Origin: Pseudoflavonifractor sp. AF19-9AC
Lineage (GTDB): Bacteria; Bacillota; Clostridia; Oscillospirales; Oscillospiraceae
Length of the DNA stretch: 64,000 nt
Direction: 5' to 3'
NCBI RefSeq assembly: GCF_003478995.1
Contig: NZ_QUGI01000003.1
Location: forward strand, 310,001 to 374,000
The stretch's first letter is position 1, and each line of letters opens with the position of its first letter. The position numbers and the translations under genes were made by a program. Of this stretch, positions 6,981 through 16,588 are shown piece after piece. The notes under the pieces are model-generated. The model saw only the letters and a program-made list of their open reading frames with translations. It was not told the DNA's origin and ran no database searches.

Positions 6981-9309
6981 GACCCTTCAAAACACATTGA
7001 AGCAGGACAAGGAGCACCTTACGGTGCCGAAGTCCGTTCAGGACACCATCCCCATCCGCCGGATCTGGCCGGATGGGCTTTTCCAGTTCGGCGGGAAATT
7101 CTCGAAAACCATCCGCTTCTCCGACATCAATTACGCCATCGCTTCCAAAGAGGACAAGACGTCCATGTTCCTGGGCTACTCGGAACTACTCAATGCCCTG
7201 GACACCGGCTCTACCACCAAAATCACCATCAACAACAAGCGGCTCAACCGCCGCAACTTTGAGCGGGAGATCCTGATCCCGCCCCAGGGGGATCATCTGG
7301 ACGGAGGCCGTTCGGAGTACAACGCCATGCTGCTTGACAAGGTCACCGACTCCTCCAACAGCATGGTGCAGGAGCGATATGTCACCGTCTCCACCCATAA
7401 GAAAACGCCCGAGGAGGCCCGGACCTTCTTCGACCGAGTCATGAATGATGTGACCACCCGGCTCAATCACCTGGATTCCCACTGCGAGGAGTTGGACGCG
7501 GTGGAGCGGCTGCGTGTGCTCCACGACTTTTACCGAGTGGGCGAGGAGTCCCGGTTCCATATCGACCTGCGGGAGTGCATGAAAACAGGACGCTCCTTCA
7601 AGGACACCATCTGCCCGGACAGCATGGAGTTTCGGAAGGATCACTTCATCCTGGGCGACAAATATGGCCGGGCCATGTTCCTCAAGGAGTATGCCAGCTA
7701 CATCAAGGACTCCATGATCAATGAGCTTACCAGCCTGAACCGCACCATGATGCTGTCCATCGACGTGATCCCTGTCCCCACCGATGAGGCCGTGCGTGAG
7801 ATGCAGAACCGCCTGTTGGGGGTGGAGACCAACGTCACCAACTGGCAGCGGCGGCAGAACAGCAACAACAACTTCTCCGCGGTGGTGCCCTACGACCTGG
7901 AGCAGCAGCGGAAAGAGACGCGGGAAATGCTGGATGATCTAACCACACGGGATCAGCGGATGATGTTCGCCGTGGTGACTCTGGTGCATCTGGCCGACAG
8001 CAAGGAGGAGCTGGACAGCGACACAGAGACCCTCCAGTCCATCGCACGCAAGCATTTGTGTCAGCTGACCACTCTGAACTGGCAGCAGGACGCGGGCCTT
8101 GTCACCGCCCTCCCCTTGGGTCTGCGGCGGATCGACGCCCTGCGCACCCTTACCACCGAGGCCCTGGCCGTCCTCATGCCCTTCAAAGCCCAGGAGATCC
8201 GGGACCGGGGCGGCATCTACTACGGCCAGAATGTCATCAGTAAAAATCTCATCATTGCCGACCGCAAGCAGCTCCTCAACGGCAACGGATTTGTTCTGGG
8301 CGTGTCTGGCTCTGGCAAATCCTTTACCGCCAAACGAGAGATTACCGCCCTGGCCCTCTCTACCCAGGATGACATCCTGATCATCGATCCGGAGTCGGAA
8401 TACCGTCCTCTGGTAGAAGGGCTGGGGGGCGAGGTGGTGGAGATCTCCGCCACCTCCAGCAACCACATCAACGCCATGGACATGGAGCAGGGCTACGGCG
8501 AGGGTGAAAACCCCGTGGTGCTGAAATCGGAGTTCCTGCTTTCTCTCTGTGAGCAGTCTGTGGGGGCCGGAAAACTGTCTGCCAAGGAGAAGTCCATCAT
8601 CGACCGCTGTACGGCACAGTGCTACCACGACTATGTGCGGGACGGCTGCCAGGGCCAGGCCCCCACGCTCCAGGACTTTCACGCCGAACTGCTGCGCCAG
8701 CCGGAGGCAGAGGCGCGGGATGTGGCTCTGGCCCTGGAACTGTTCACGGAGGGCAGTCTCAACACCTTTGCCAAACCCACCAATGTGGACATGAGCTCCC
8801 GCATCGCCTGTTATGACATCCGGAAGCTGGGCAAACAGCTGCTCTCCATGGGCATGCTGGTGATCCTGGACAGCTTTCTCAACCGAATCACCCGCAACCG
8901 CCGCCTGGGGCGGAATACCTGGATCTATATCGATGAGATCTATCTGCTGTTCCAGCATGAGTACAGCGCCAACTTCCTGTTCACCCTTTGGAAGCGGGTG
9001 CGGAAGTACGGTGCCTGCTGTACCGGCCTGACCCAGAATGTGGACGATCTGCTCCAGTCCCACACGGCCCGGACCATGCTCGCCAACAGTGAATTCCTGG
9101 TCATGCTCAACCAGGCCAGCACCGACCGGCTGGAGCTGGCCCGTCTGCTGAACATCTCAGACAACCAGCTCTCCTACATCACCAATGTGGACTTTGGGCG
9201 GGGCCTCATCAAGTGCGGCAGCGCCATTGTGCCCTTCATGGACAATTTCCCCAGGCACACGCAGCTCTATAAACTGATGACGACCAAGCCCTCTGACTTG
9301 GCCGCGTAA
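6973..9309 (+). CDS. VirB4-like ATPase of the type IV secretion system
   Basis: A 778-residue ATPase that energises substrate transfer and channel assembly. Walker A is GVSGSGKS at about residues 443-450 and Walker B is TWIYIDEIYLLF at about 650, with the expected C-terminal helicase-like core (GLTQNVDDLL, NSEFLVMLNQ). The N-terminal third resembles the TrbE/VirB4 domain. Start is a TTG inside the end of the PrgI gene, so coupled translation is likely. Length is normal for ICE VirB4 proteins and the frame is intact. Confidence 0.9.
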   Translation: MIKTLQNTLKQDKEHLTVPKSVQDTIPIRRIWPDGLFQFGGKFSKTIRFSDINYAIASKEDKTSMFLGYSELLNALDTGSTTKITINNKRLNRRNFEREILIPPQGDHLDGGRSEYNAMLLDKVTDSSNSMVQERYVTVSTHKKTPEEARTFFDRVMNDVTTRLNHLDSHCEELDAVERLRVLHDFYRVGEESRFHIDLRECMKTGRSFKDTICPDSMEFRKDHFILGDKYGRAMFLKEYASYIKDSMINELTSLNRTMMLSIDVIPVPTDEAVREMQNRLLGVETNVTNWQRRQNSNNNFSAVVPYDLEQQRKETREMLDDLTTRDQRMMFAVVTLVHLADSKEELDSDTETLQSIARKHLCQLTTLNWQQDAGLVTALPLGLRRIDALRTLTTEALAVLMPFKAQEIRDRGGIYYGQNVISKNLIIADRKQLLNGNGFVLGVSGSGKSFTAKREITALALSTQDDILIIDPESEYRPLVEGLGGEVVEISATSSNHINAMDMEQGYGEGENPVVLKSEFLLSLCEQSVGAGKLSAKEKSIIDRCTAQCYHDYVRDGCQGQAPTLQDFHAELLRQPEAEARDVALALELFTEGSLNTFAKPTNVDMSSRIACYDIRKLGKQLLSMGMLVILDSFLNRITRNRRLGRNTWIYIDEIYLLFQHEYSANFLFTLWKRVRKYGACCTGLTQNVDDLLQSHTARTMLANSEFLVMLNQASTDRLELARLLNISDNQLSYITNVDFGRGLIKCGSAIVPFMDNFPRHTQLYKLMTTKPSDLAA

Positions 9310-9317
9310 TAAAACCA

Positions 9318-9339
9318 GGGAGGGGCCAAGGCCCCTCCC
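9318..9339 (+). other. Perfect intergenic hairpin
   Basis: GGGAGGGGCC/GGCCCCTCCC, 10 bp with a 2-base loop, in the 42-base gap between VirB4 and the hydrolase gene. No T-run follows, so it is more likely a processing or stability element than a terminator. Confidence 0.6.
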
Positions 9340-9351
9340 TGCTGGAGTGAG

Positions 9352-11460
9352 GTGAGATATATCGATAAAATCAAAGAGAAACCCCAGGTGCAGCACACTT
9401 TGAAAGAACGGGTCAAGTCCGCGCCGAAGGAATTGATCCGGCGGGGGCTGGATGACGGCACAGAACGCCTGCGGGGCCAGCTGCGGGACACGGCCCAGCA
9501 CGGCCAGCGGGATGACTTCGGCGGCGACCAGCTGGGCGATGCCGAGGTGAGCGGTGTCAAACGGGCGGAGCAGCTGGCCGAGCATCTGCTGGGAAAACGA
9601 AAGAAAGGTGCAAAGCACACTCCGGATACAGGCCCGGACGGATACCCTGACCGTCACGATCCGCCAGGAGCGGCAAGACCAAGAGATGACGGCACTCTGC
9701 CTCCAAGGGGCCGCCGCCGCGGGAAAGAAGCGGGAGATCTGCTCCGGACGCAGAGTGCGGGCAGAAGCCAGCCCCAGCCGCAGTCCGCACTCCAAACGCC
9801 TCAAAAAAGAAATATCAAGACCAAGGACGCCTATCTGAAGATGCAAGCCGATCCCGCACCTGCCACACCGCCAAGTGCCTTGCAGCAGGAAAAAGCGTCC
9901 TTTATGCGGGAGCGCCAGGGCAACCTTCTCCGCAGCAGGAAACTGGAGCAGCGCTTGCCTGTGAGAAAGGTCGGCCCCTTGGCAGCTCCTCCCTCGGGAA
10001 AACGGCCACAAGGTACAGAGGCCCGCAAGCAGCTACATCAGGTGTCCGGGCAGACAGGTGGTTCTCGTGTGCAGCCCCGGCCTCACGGGGAGGTCTCCAG
10101 GCAGGCTATGGGCAGCACCGCAAAGACGGCAGTAAAAGAACGAGGCGTGCCGGTCAAATCGGCTGGCCATCCCATTCGCAAAACGGCTGGGATTGGAAAG
10201 CCGGGTGGGAAACCGCCTGTAAGAGCGTTTCCGGCCCGACAGGCCCGCCGTGCGGCGGAGGCGGGAGCCAGGCTGGCACAGACTCAAAAGGCCGCACAGG
10301 CGGCCCGTGTGACCGCCAGACAGGCCGCACAGGCGGCAAACCGCGCACTACGCGCTGTGATCGCGGCAGCTAAGGCTTTGGCCGCCGCGGCCACAGCAGG
10401 CGGTGGGGTGGTGATCGCGGTGGTGGTTGTCATCTGTTTGTGCGGCATCATCCTTGCCTCACCGCTGGGGATCTTTTTTGCCGGACCTGATGAAACAACC
10501 GGAGCCATCTCTCCCGCCCAGGCGGTGGCACAGATCAACGGCGAATTGGGAGAGAAGATCTCCAGCATGCAGGCGGAGGGTGGATATGACACGCTGGAGA
10601 TCCAGGGACAGCCGCCCCCCTGGTCTGATATTCTGGCGGTGTTTGCCGCCAAAACGGCGGGCGCTGCTGATGGAACGACCGTGGCGATATTGGATGCGGC
10701 CAATGTAGAGGCCCTGCGCACAGTCTTCTGGGACATGACAAAACTTGCCTCCTCCTCCAGAGCGGTGGAGCATCCCGCCTCCGGAGACACTCCGGCCTGG
10801 ACAGAGCAAATACTCACTGTGACGATCACCGCCAGGACGCCGGATGATATGCGGGTATTTTATTCTTTCACAGAGGAACAGAACAAGGCTCTGGATGAAC
10901 TGCTGGCAAATTCCGACATGCTGGCTGCCTTGACCGGGGATCTCACGATCTCTGACGCCACAGCAAAGAAGCTGCTGGCTGACCTGCCCGCTGATCTGGA
11001 CCCAGAGCGCCGGGCTGTGGTGGAAACAGCCTGTAGGCTGGTAGGCAAGGTCAACTACTTCTGGGGCGGGAAGTCTCTGGTGATTGGCTGGGACTCCCGC
11101 TGGGGCCAGCTCACCAAGGTATGGGCAGACGGCAGCTCGACTACCGGAACCTACCTGCCCTACGGGTTAGATTGCAGTGGATTCGTCGATTGGGTATTTT
11201 ACAATGTTACTGATGGAGAGTACGTCATAGGCCACGGCGGTGGTGCCCACATGCAGCACACCTACTGTACCCCCATCTCTTGGGATGAGGCCCTACCGGG
11301 GGATCTGGTGTTTTATCCCGGTGACGAGCACGTGGGAATCGTAGGCGGCAGAGATACAAATGGCAGGCTTTTAATAATTCATTGCGCTTTTAGCCAAAAT
11401 AATGTAGTTATTACGGAGTCAGAAGGCTTTGTGGCTGCTGCAAAACCATCATTTTATTAA
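9352..11460 (+). CDS. CD1108-type membrane-anchored NlpC/P60 cell-wall hydrolase
   Basis: A 702-residue protein that would open the peptidoglycan for the mating channel. Residues 1-345 are long, basic and low in complexity (many RQARR/QAAR repeats). One transmembrane helix lies at about 347-375 and an extracytoplasmic region follows. The C-terminal NlpC/P60 domain has catalytic Cys608 (GLDCSGF), His660 (DEHVGIV) and His677 (IIHCAF). Start is GTG at 9352 after GGAGTGAGG. Oddity: from about 11,365 to the stop the codons become AT-rich, unlike the rest of the gene, suggesting that the 3' end was replaced when downstream cargo arrived. Confidence 0.85.
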   Translation: MRYIDKIKEKPQVQHTLKERVKSAPKELIRRGLDDGTERLRGQLRDTAQHGQRDDFGGDQLGDAEVSGVKRAEQLAEHLLGKRKKGAKHTPDTGPDGYPDRHDPPGAARPRDDGTLPPRGRRRGKEAGDLLRTQSAGRSQPQPQSALQTPQKRNIKTKDAYLKMQADPAPATPPSALQQEKASFMRERQGNLLRSRKLEQRLPVRKVGPLAAPPSGKRPQGTEARKQLHQVSGQTGGSRVQPRPHGEVSRQAMGSTAKTAVKERGVPVKSAGHPIRKTAGIGKPGGKPPVRAFPARQARRAAEAGARLAQTQKAAQAARVTARQAAQAANRALRAVIAAAKALAAAATAGGGVVIAVVVVICLCGIILASPLGIFFAGPDETTGAISPAQAVAQINGELGEKISSMQAEGGYDTLEIQGQPPPWSDILAVFAAKTAGAADGTTVAILDAANVEALRTVFWDMTKLASSSRAVEHPASGDTPAWTEQILTVTITARTPDDMRVFYSFTEEQNKALDELLANSDMLAALTGDLTISDATAKKLLADLPADLDPERRAVVETACRLVGKVNYFWGGKSLVIGWDSRWGQLTKVWADGSSTTGTYLPYGLDCSGFVDWVFYNVTDGEYVIGHGGGAHMQHTYCTPISWDEALPGDLVFYPGDEHVGIVGGRDTNGRLLIIHCAFSQNNVVITESEGFVAAAKPSFY

Positions 11461-11474
11461 ATTGCAAAAGGAGG

Positions 11475-11513
11475 ACAATACCACATAAAAATAGAGGAGC
11501 AGTGTGGTATTGT
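11475..11513. terminator. Inverted repeat after the transfer operon
   Basis: ACAATACCACA/TGTGGTATTGT, an 11-bp perfect dyad with a 17-base spacer, followed by an AT-rich run. Possible terminator of the transfer operon. The rest of 11,461-11,715 is AT-rich and holds no other gene that I can see. Confidence 0.5.
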
Positions 11514-11715
11514 CTTAAATTTATCCGTACTACGATATATGCTGCTTGATTCTATTCACTTTCGGCGGTGTACATTTAATAGACCTGTTTATGGGACTCC
11601 TAATTTGATAGGATTTTTATTGTGGAGATTATTGGGATTTTGTGCTATCCTGTAGATAATTTATATGAATAGTCAGCACAATGATGCGATTCAAGTAATG
11701 AGGTGGATACAGCTT

Positions 11716-14700
11716 ATGAAGATCATCAATAACATTACAGAAAAATTATCCGATGACCTGCACGTGGAGATCTCTCCCCACAGCAAAGTATCCATTGCTG
11801 CCGCCTGCTTCTCCGTCTATGCCTATGAAGAATTAAAAGAACAACTGGAGCAGGTGGATTCATTACGCTTTATCTTCACTTCACCTACATTCCTCTCCGA
11901 ACCGTCGGCAAAAGAGAAACGGGAGTTCTATATCCCCCGCCAGGCGCGTGAAAAAACGCTGCATGGCAGCGAATTTGAAATCCGCCTGCGCAACGAGTTT
12001 ACACAGAAAACCATTTCCAAAGAATGTGCTGATTGGGTACGCCGCAAAGCGCAATTCAAATCAAACTGCACCGATGAAACAATGCCGGGTTTTCTTGCCG
12101 TGGACAGTGATCACCCGGTAGCTTATGCTCCCATCAACGGCTTCACTCGAGCAGATCTGGGCTGCGAGCGGGGCGGCAATATGTTCAGCATGATCCAGCA
12201 ACTTGACGCACCGGAAAGCAAAGCCTATCTGCAGCTGTTTGATCAGCTTTGGGCCGATAAACGGCGTATGCAGGATGTAACGGAGCAGGTTCTGGAGCGG
12301 ATCACCACTGCCTATCAGGAAAACAGCCCCGAGTTTCTCTACTTCTTTGCTCTTTACAACATCTTCAATGATTTCCTGGAGAATCTCAGTGAGGATGATC
12401 TGCCAAACGAAGCAAATGGTTTTAAGGACAGCTTAGTCTGGAATAAGCTCTACACCTTCCAAAAGGATGCCGTGCTGGCAATCATCAGTAAACTGGAGCA
12501 GTACAACGGCTGTATTCTGGCGGATAGTGTAGGCTTGGGCAAGACCTTTACCGCTCTGGCTGTTATCAAGTACTACGAGAACCGCAACCTGCGGGTGCTG
12601 GTGCTCTGTCCGAAAAAACTCAGCGATAACTGGATGACCTACAAGGCCAACTATGTGAATAACCCCATCGCTGGTGACCGGCTGCGGTACGATGTTCTAT
12701 TCCACACTGACCTGTCCCGCAGCAAAGGATTTTCCGGAGAACTGGACCTCTCGAAAATCAACTGGAGTGCCTACGATCTGGTGGTCATTGACGAGTCCCA
12801 TAACTTCCGTAATGGTGGCAGCAGCCATAGCGACGAGGGAAAATATAACCGCTACGACGCCCTGATGGAAAAGGTCATCCGTCCCGGTGCCCGTACCCGC
12901 GTGCTGATGCTCTCCGCTACTCCCGTCAACAACCGCTTCTATGACCTGCGCAACCAGCTAGCTCTGGCCTACGAGGGCAACAGCGAGGCATGGCGGGACA
13001 AGCTGGACACCACCCGCTCGGTAGAGGAGATCTTCCGCAATGCGCAGAAAGCTTTTAACACCTGGAGCGAGTGGGATGTGGAGCTGCGTACCACCGACAA
13101 ACTCATGCGGATGCTGGACTTCGATTTCTTCGAGATCCTGGACGCTGTCACCATCGCCCGCTCCCGGCGGCACATTGAGAAGTACTACAATGTAGGCGAA
13201 ATCGGCAAGTTTCCCACACGGCTGCCGCCCATCTCCAAGCGCCCGCCGCTGACCGATTTGAGCGACGCCATTACATACGACGAGATCTATGACCTGTTGC
13301 TCAGCCTGACCTTGAGCATCTATACCCCCTCCAACTACATTCTGCCCAGCCGCATGGAGAAGTACGCCGACCTGAACCACGAGGGCAAGAACAGCCTGAC
13401 CCAGGTAGGCCGTGAGCAGGGCATTCGCCGTCTGATGAGCATCAACCTGCTCAAACGGCTGGAAAGTTCCGTCCATTCCTTCCGCCTGACCCTGAAGCGC
13501 ATCCAGGACCTGATCTGCTCCACCCTGGACACCATCGCTCATTACGATCCCAGCCTGACCCTGGAGCTGAACGACCTGACCAGCACGGTGGACTTTGACG
13601 CTGACGACCAGGAGACGGATCTGTTCACCGTGGGCAAAAAAGTGAAAATTGCTCTGGAGGACATGGACTATGTGACCTGGCAGCACGATCTGGAGGAGGA
13701 CTTCAACACCCTCTATGTGCTGGTCAACATGGTGACGGATATCACCCCGGAGCACGACAGCAAGCTGCAGATGCTGCTCTCCACCATTGCAGAGAAAATC
13801 GACCACCCCATCAACCCCGGTAACCGGAAGATGATCATTTTTACCGCCTTCTCTGACACGGCGGAGTATCTCTACGACCATGTCAGCACTTTTGCCCAGG
13901 ACAAGTATGGCCTGCACACCGCTCTGGTCACCGGCTCCGTCAGTGGCCGCACGACAGTACCCAAATTTAAGGCCGATCTCAACAATGTGCTGACCTGCTT
14001 CTCTCCCCTCTCCAAGGATAAGGCGGCCCTGATGCCGGACGGCCCGGACATCGACCTGCTTATTGCCACCGACTGTATCTCCGAGGGCCAGAACCTGCAG
14101 GACTGTGACTGTCTCATCAACTACGACATCCACTGGAACCCGGTGCGGCTGGTGCAGCGTTTTGGCCGCGTGGACCGTATCGGCAGCCGGAATGAGCAGA
14201 TCCAGCTGATCAACTTCTGGCCGGATATGCAGCTGGACGACTATATCAACCTGAAAGCCCGGGTGGAGACCCGCATGAAGGCCCTGGTCATGACTTCCAC
14301 CGGCGACGACAACCTGCTCTCCCCCGAGGAGCAGGGCGACCTGGAGTACCGCAAGGCCCAGCTCCAGCGGCTCCAGACCGAGGTGGTGGATCTGGAGGAC
14401 ATGGGCACCGGCGTGTCCATCACCGACCTTGGCCTCAACGAGTTCCGCATGGAGCTGATGGAGTACGCCAAGACCCACCCGGAGCTGGAGACCTGCCCCG
14501 GCGGCATCAGCGCCGTGGCAGCGGCCACCCCGGACGCTCCGGCGGGCGTGGTGTTTATTCTGAAAAATGTCCACAACGAGGTGAACATCGACAACCGCAA
14601 CCGGCTCCACCCCTATTATCTGGTCTATCTGACCGAGGACGGCGTCACCGTCCACGACCACCTCTCACCCAAGGACTCCCTGGACGCAATGCGGCAGCTG

Positions 14701-14940
14701 TGCCGGGGCAAGGACAAGCCCATTGAGGAGCTGTACCGTGCCTTCAATCAGGAGACCGATGACGGGCGGAATATGGCCGTCTACTCCAGTCTGCTGGAGG
14801 ACGCCGTACTGTCCATCCTGGATGCCAAGGAGGACAGCGATCTGGACAGCCTGTTCCGGGCGGGCGGTACCTCGGCCCTGCTCAGCCAGGTGTCCGGGCT
14901 GGATGATTTTCAGCTTGTTTGTTTCCTCGTCGTCCGATAA
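11716..14940 (+). CDS. SNF2/superfamily 2 helicase of a restriction-like island
   Basis: About 1074 residues. The N-terminal 150 residues (HSKVSIAAACFSVYAYEEL and onward) look like the divergent phospholipase-D-like region seen in helicases paired with DUF4391 proteins. The helicase core has Walker A SVGLGKT (about 270), DESH box (VVIDESHNFR, about 356), motif III LSATPVNNR, and motif VI QRFGRVDRIG (about 814). Such helicases usually stand beside DUF4391, an adenine methyltransferase and a type III-like nuclease. Here the latter two are missing or reduced to a stub. An open frame begins at 11,665, but GAGGTGG at 11,700 favours the ATG at 11,716. Confidence 0.8.
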   Translation: MKIINNITEKLSDDLHVEISPHSKVSIAAACFSVYAYEELKEQLEQVDSLRFIFTSPTFLSEPSAKEKREFYIPRQAREKTLHGSEFEIRLRNEFTQKTISKECADWVRRKAQFKSNCTDETMPGFLAVDSDHPVAYAPINGFTRADLGCERGGNMFSMIQQLDAPESKAYLQLFDQLWADKRRMQDVTEQVLERITTAYQENSPEFLYFFALYNIFNDFLENLSEDDLPNEANGFKDSLVWNKLYTFQKDAVLAIISKLEQYNGCILADSVGLGKTFTALAVIKYYENRNLRVLVLCPKKLSDNWMTYKANYVNNPIAGDRLRYDVLFHTDLSRSKGFSGELDLSKINWSAYDLVVIDESHNFRNGGSSHSDEGKYNRYDALMEKVIRPGARTRVLMLSATPVNNRFYDLRNQLALAYEGNSEAWRDKLDTTRSVEEIFRNAQKAFNTWSEWDVELRTTDKLMRMLDFDFFEILDAVTIARSRRHIEKYYNVGEIGKFPTRLPPISKRPPLTDLSDAITYDEIYDLLLSLTLSIYTPSNYILPSRMEKYADLNHEGKNSLTQVGREQGIRRLMSINLLKRLESSVHSFRLTLKRIQDLICSTLDTIAHYDPSLTLELNDLTSTVDFDADDQETDLFTVGKKVKIALEDMDYVTWQHDLEEDFNTLYVLVNMVTDITPEHDSKLQMLLSTIAEKIDHPINPGNRKMIIFTAFSDTAEYLYDHVSTFAQDKYGLHTALVTGSVSGRTTVPKFKADLNNVLTCFSPLSKDKAALMPDGPDIDLLIATDCISEGQNLQDCDCLINYDIHWNPVRLVQRFGRVDRIGSRNEQIQLINFWPDMQLDDYINLKARVETRMKALVMTSTGDDNLLSPEEQGDLEYRKAQLQRLQTEVVDLEDMGTGVSITDLGLNEFRMELMEYAKTHPELETCPGGISAVAAATPDAPAGVVFILKNVHNEVNIDNRNRLHPYYLVYLTEDGVTVHDHLSPKDSLDAMRQLCRGKDKPIEELYRAFNQETDDGRNMAVYSSLLEDAVLSILDAKEDSDLDSLFRAGGTSALLSQVSGLDDFQLVCFLVVR

Positions 14941-14955
14941 AATGGAGGTAATATC

Positions 14956-15621
14956 ATGCTGGATTTTCCAAAATCAACGGCCTTTGGCCGCCGGTTCCCC
15001 AAGCAGAAATTCTATGAGAATCTGGATGTGTCCGCTGAGGTCAAGCGGCTTTTTGTGGAGCAGGTCAAGCTGATCACCTGGGCCAACAAGCTCTCCCCTG
15101 AGACCATGAACATCGCCCCCGGCCAGACGGTGCGGGAGATCGAAGTGTTCCGCCTGACGCTCCAAGGGCAGGAACTGGACGAGCGGGTGCTGTCCCTGAT
15201 GGACAAGCAGATTCCATATCATATCCTATTTTTGTTGGAGCGGGCCGACGGCAGCGTCCGGCTCCATGTGACCTATAAGGAGGCCAGCCAGAGCGGCAGC
15301 AACGCCTTCCAGCTCCGGCAGAGCTATCACACGGACTGGATGCAGCCGGAGGACTTGTCCCTAAATCTCACCGCCCTGGATATGGATGCCCTCTATGAGA
15401 GTATCGTCCGCCAGATCGCCGGGGATGCAATTGTTGCCCCCCAGGGTGAGAGTCTGAAAGAGGCGGTAGAGCAGACCCAACAGCGTGAGAAGCTGGAAAA
15501 GCAGATCGCCCAGCTGAAAGCGAAGATGAAGAAGGAAAAGCAGCTGGGGCGGCAGATGGAGTTAAGGCGGGAGATACTTGATTTGGAAAAACACTGCAAG
15601 GAGTATATTGATGAAAAATGA
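14956..15621 (+). CDS. DUF4391 domain protein
   Basis: A 221-residue protein with the DUF4391 signature opening (LDFPKSTAFGRRFPKQKFYEN) and a C-terminal coiled coil (LEKQIAQLKAKMKKEKQLGRQ). Its biochemical role is unknown, but the family regularly accompanies SNF2 helicase plus methyltransferase islands and is thought to take part in defence. It lies 15 bases after the helicase with GGAGG upstream of the ATG, clearly the same operon. A second, decayed copy of its 3' part lies at 16,166-16,419. Confidence 0.8.
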   Translation: MLDFPKSTAFGRRFPKQKFYENLDVSAEVKRLFVEQVKLITWANKLSPETMNIAPGQTVREIEVFRLTLQGQELDERVLSLMDKQIPYHILFLLERADGSVRLHVTYKEASQSGSNAFQLRQSYHTDWMQPEDLSLNLTALDMDALYESIVRQIAGDAIVAPQGESLKEAVEQTQQREKLEKQIAQLKAKMKKEKQLGRQMELRREILDLEKHCKEYIDEK

Positions 15622-16051
15622 AAATTTTGATATCCACGACATTACAGCAGAGGTCATACAAAATGCCACAGAGCAAGTGAGGCGCTCAAATGAATCAATG
15701 GTTCCACCGTTTCCACCCATTAAAGACGAGTGGCTGATGTATGAAAAAATGGAGGAATTTGTACACCTTCAAAAGCAAAACAATGAGATATTACAGGACA
15801 TTGAAAAGAATACTGCGAATTTGAAAATTTTAGTGGATTTAATTCATAATAGCGTTGAAAATCAGGATCAAATTATTTCTATAATGGCAGAAATCCTTGC
15901 AATGGCCAAAGCTAACAACAAAGATGAAGCTGATTCTCTATGTAAGCGAGTAATGAGCAAAATATCTGACACAGTTCAAAATGTGGAAACGATGATCAAG
16001 ATTATGACCTTTGCAAAAATGTTTTATAACATTGTGCAGAGTCGGCTTTAA
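15611..16051 (+). CDS. Hypothetical helical protein
   Basis: A 146-residue protein whose ATG overlaps the end of the DUF4391 gene. It is acidic and helical, with a central segment (FVHLQKQNNEILQDIEKNTANLK) that looks like a coiled coil and a hydrophobic C-terminus. The codons are much more AT-rich than in the genes before it, so it may have been acquired separately and inserted between DUF4391 and the lost methyltransferase. No family recognised. Its place suggests an accessory part of the same island. Confidence 0.6.
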   Translation: MKNENFDIHDITAEVIQNATEQVRRSNESMVPPFPPIKDEWLMYEKMEEFVHLQKQNNEILQDIEKNTANLKILVDLIHNSVENQDQIISIMAEILAMAKANNKDEADSLCKRVMSKISDTVQNVETMIKIMTFAKMFYNIVQSRL

Positions 16052-16065
16052 GGTGGTGTTTAGGA

Positions 16066-16419
16066 ATGGACAAAATGAAATTTGAAACCCCGGATATGGT
16101 GGCCGGGAATATTGAGAAAATCGGGGCGCTGTTCCCCGCTGCCATTACGGAGATGCGGCCCAAGTACTTGTCTCTGAATCTGACCGCCCTGGATAGTGAG
16201 AGCATCGTCCGATAGATCGCCGGAGATGACATCGATGCATCTTTGGGCGAGAGCCTGAAAGAGGCGGTGGAGCAGACCCAGCAGCGGGAGAAGCTGGAAA
16301 AGCAAATTGCCCAGCTGAAAGCGAAAATGAAAAAAGGAAAGCAGCTGGGGCGGCAGATGGAATTGAGAAGAGAGATTATGAGATTGGAGAAAGAAAGTGT
16401 GACTCATTTTGAACACTGA
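16066..16419 (+). pseudogene. Methyltransferase stub fused to a decayed DUF4391 3' end
   Basis: From the ATG at 16,066 the first 31 or so residues (MDKMKFETPDMVAGNIEKIG and onward) match the N-terminus of type III-like adenine-specific DNA methyltransferases. At about 16,160 the frame switches into LSLNLTALD, a second copy of the DUF4391 region at 15,359 onward. Compared with that intact copy, the CAG codon after SIVR has become TAG (16,213-16,215), so translation stops after 49 residues; the rest of the copy runs open to the TGA at 16,417. The methyltransferase body and the nuclease gene are absent, a clear deletion scar. Confidence 0.75.
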
Positions 16420-16588
16420 AAAAAGAATATTTTGGATTTTTCTTGTGATAACTGTAACCTTTTTAGCTGTGTCCATAGTTTTGCATTTTTGCAATAATGT
16501 TAGCACTGAACAAAAGTACAGTTTACAAGGGACTACACAGGGTAGGTATCTGACGGGAGGGGTGCCGCCAGTCAGATTTTCCATGTGA
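16409..16588 (+). CDS. Small single-helix membrane peptide, 3' end rebuilt by insertion
   Basis: An open frame from TTG at 16,409 encodes 59 residues with one hydrophobic helix (IFWIFLVITVTFLAVSIVL). The AT-rich part ends at about 16,540, where GC-rich sequence of the recombinase element begins, so the last 15 or so codons belong to that element and the native 3' end is lost. There is no clear ribosome site. It may be only a remnant. Confidence 0.3.
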   Translation: MNTEKRIFWIFLVITVTFLAVSIVLHFCNNVSTEQKYSLQGTTQGRYLTGGVPPVRFSM

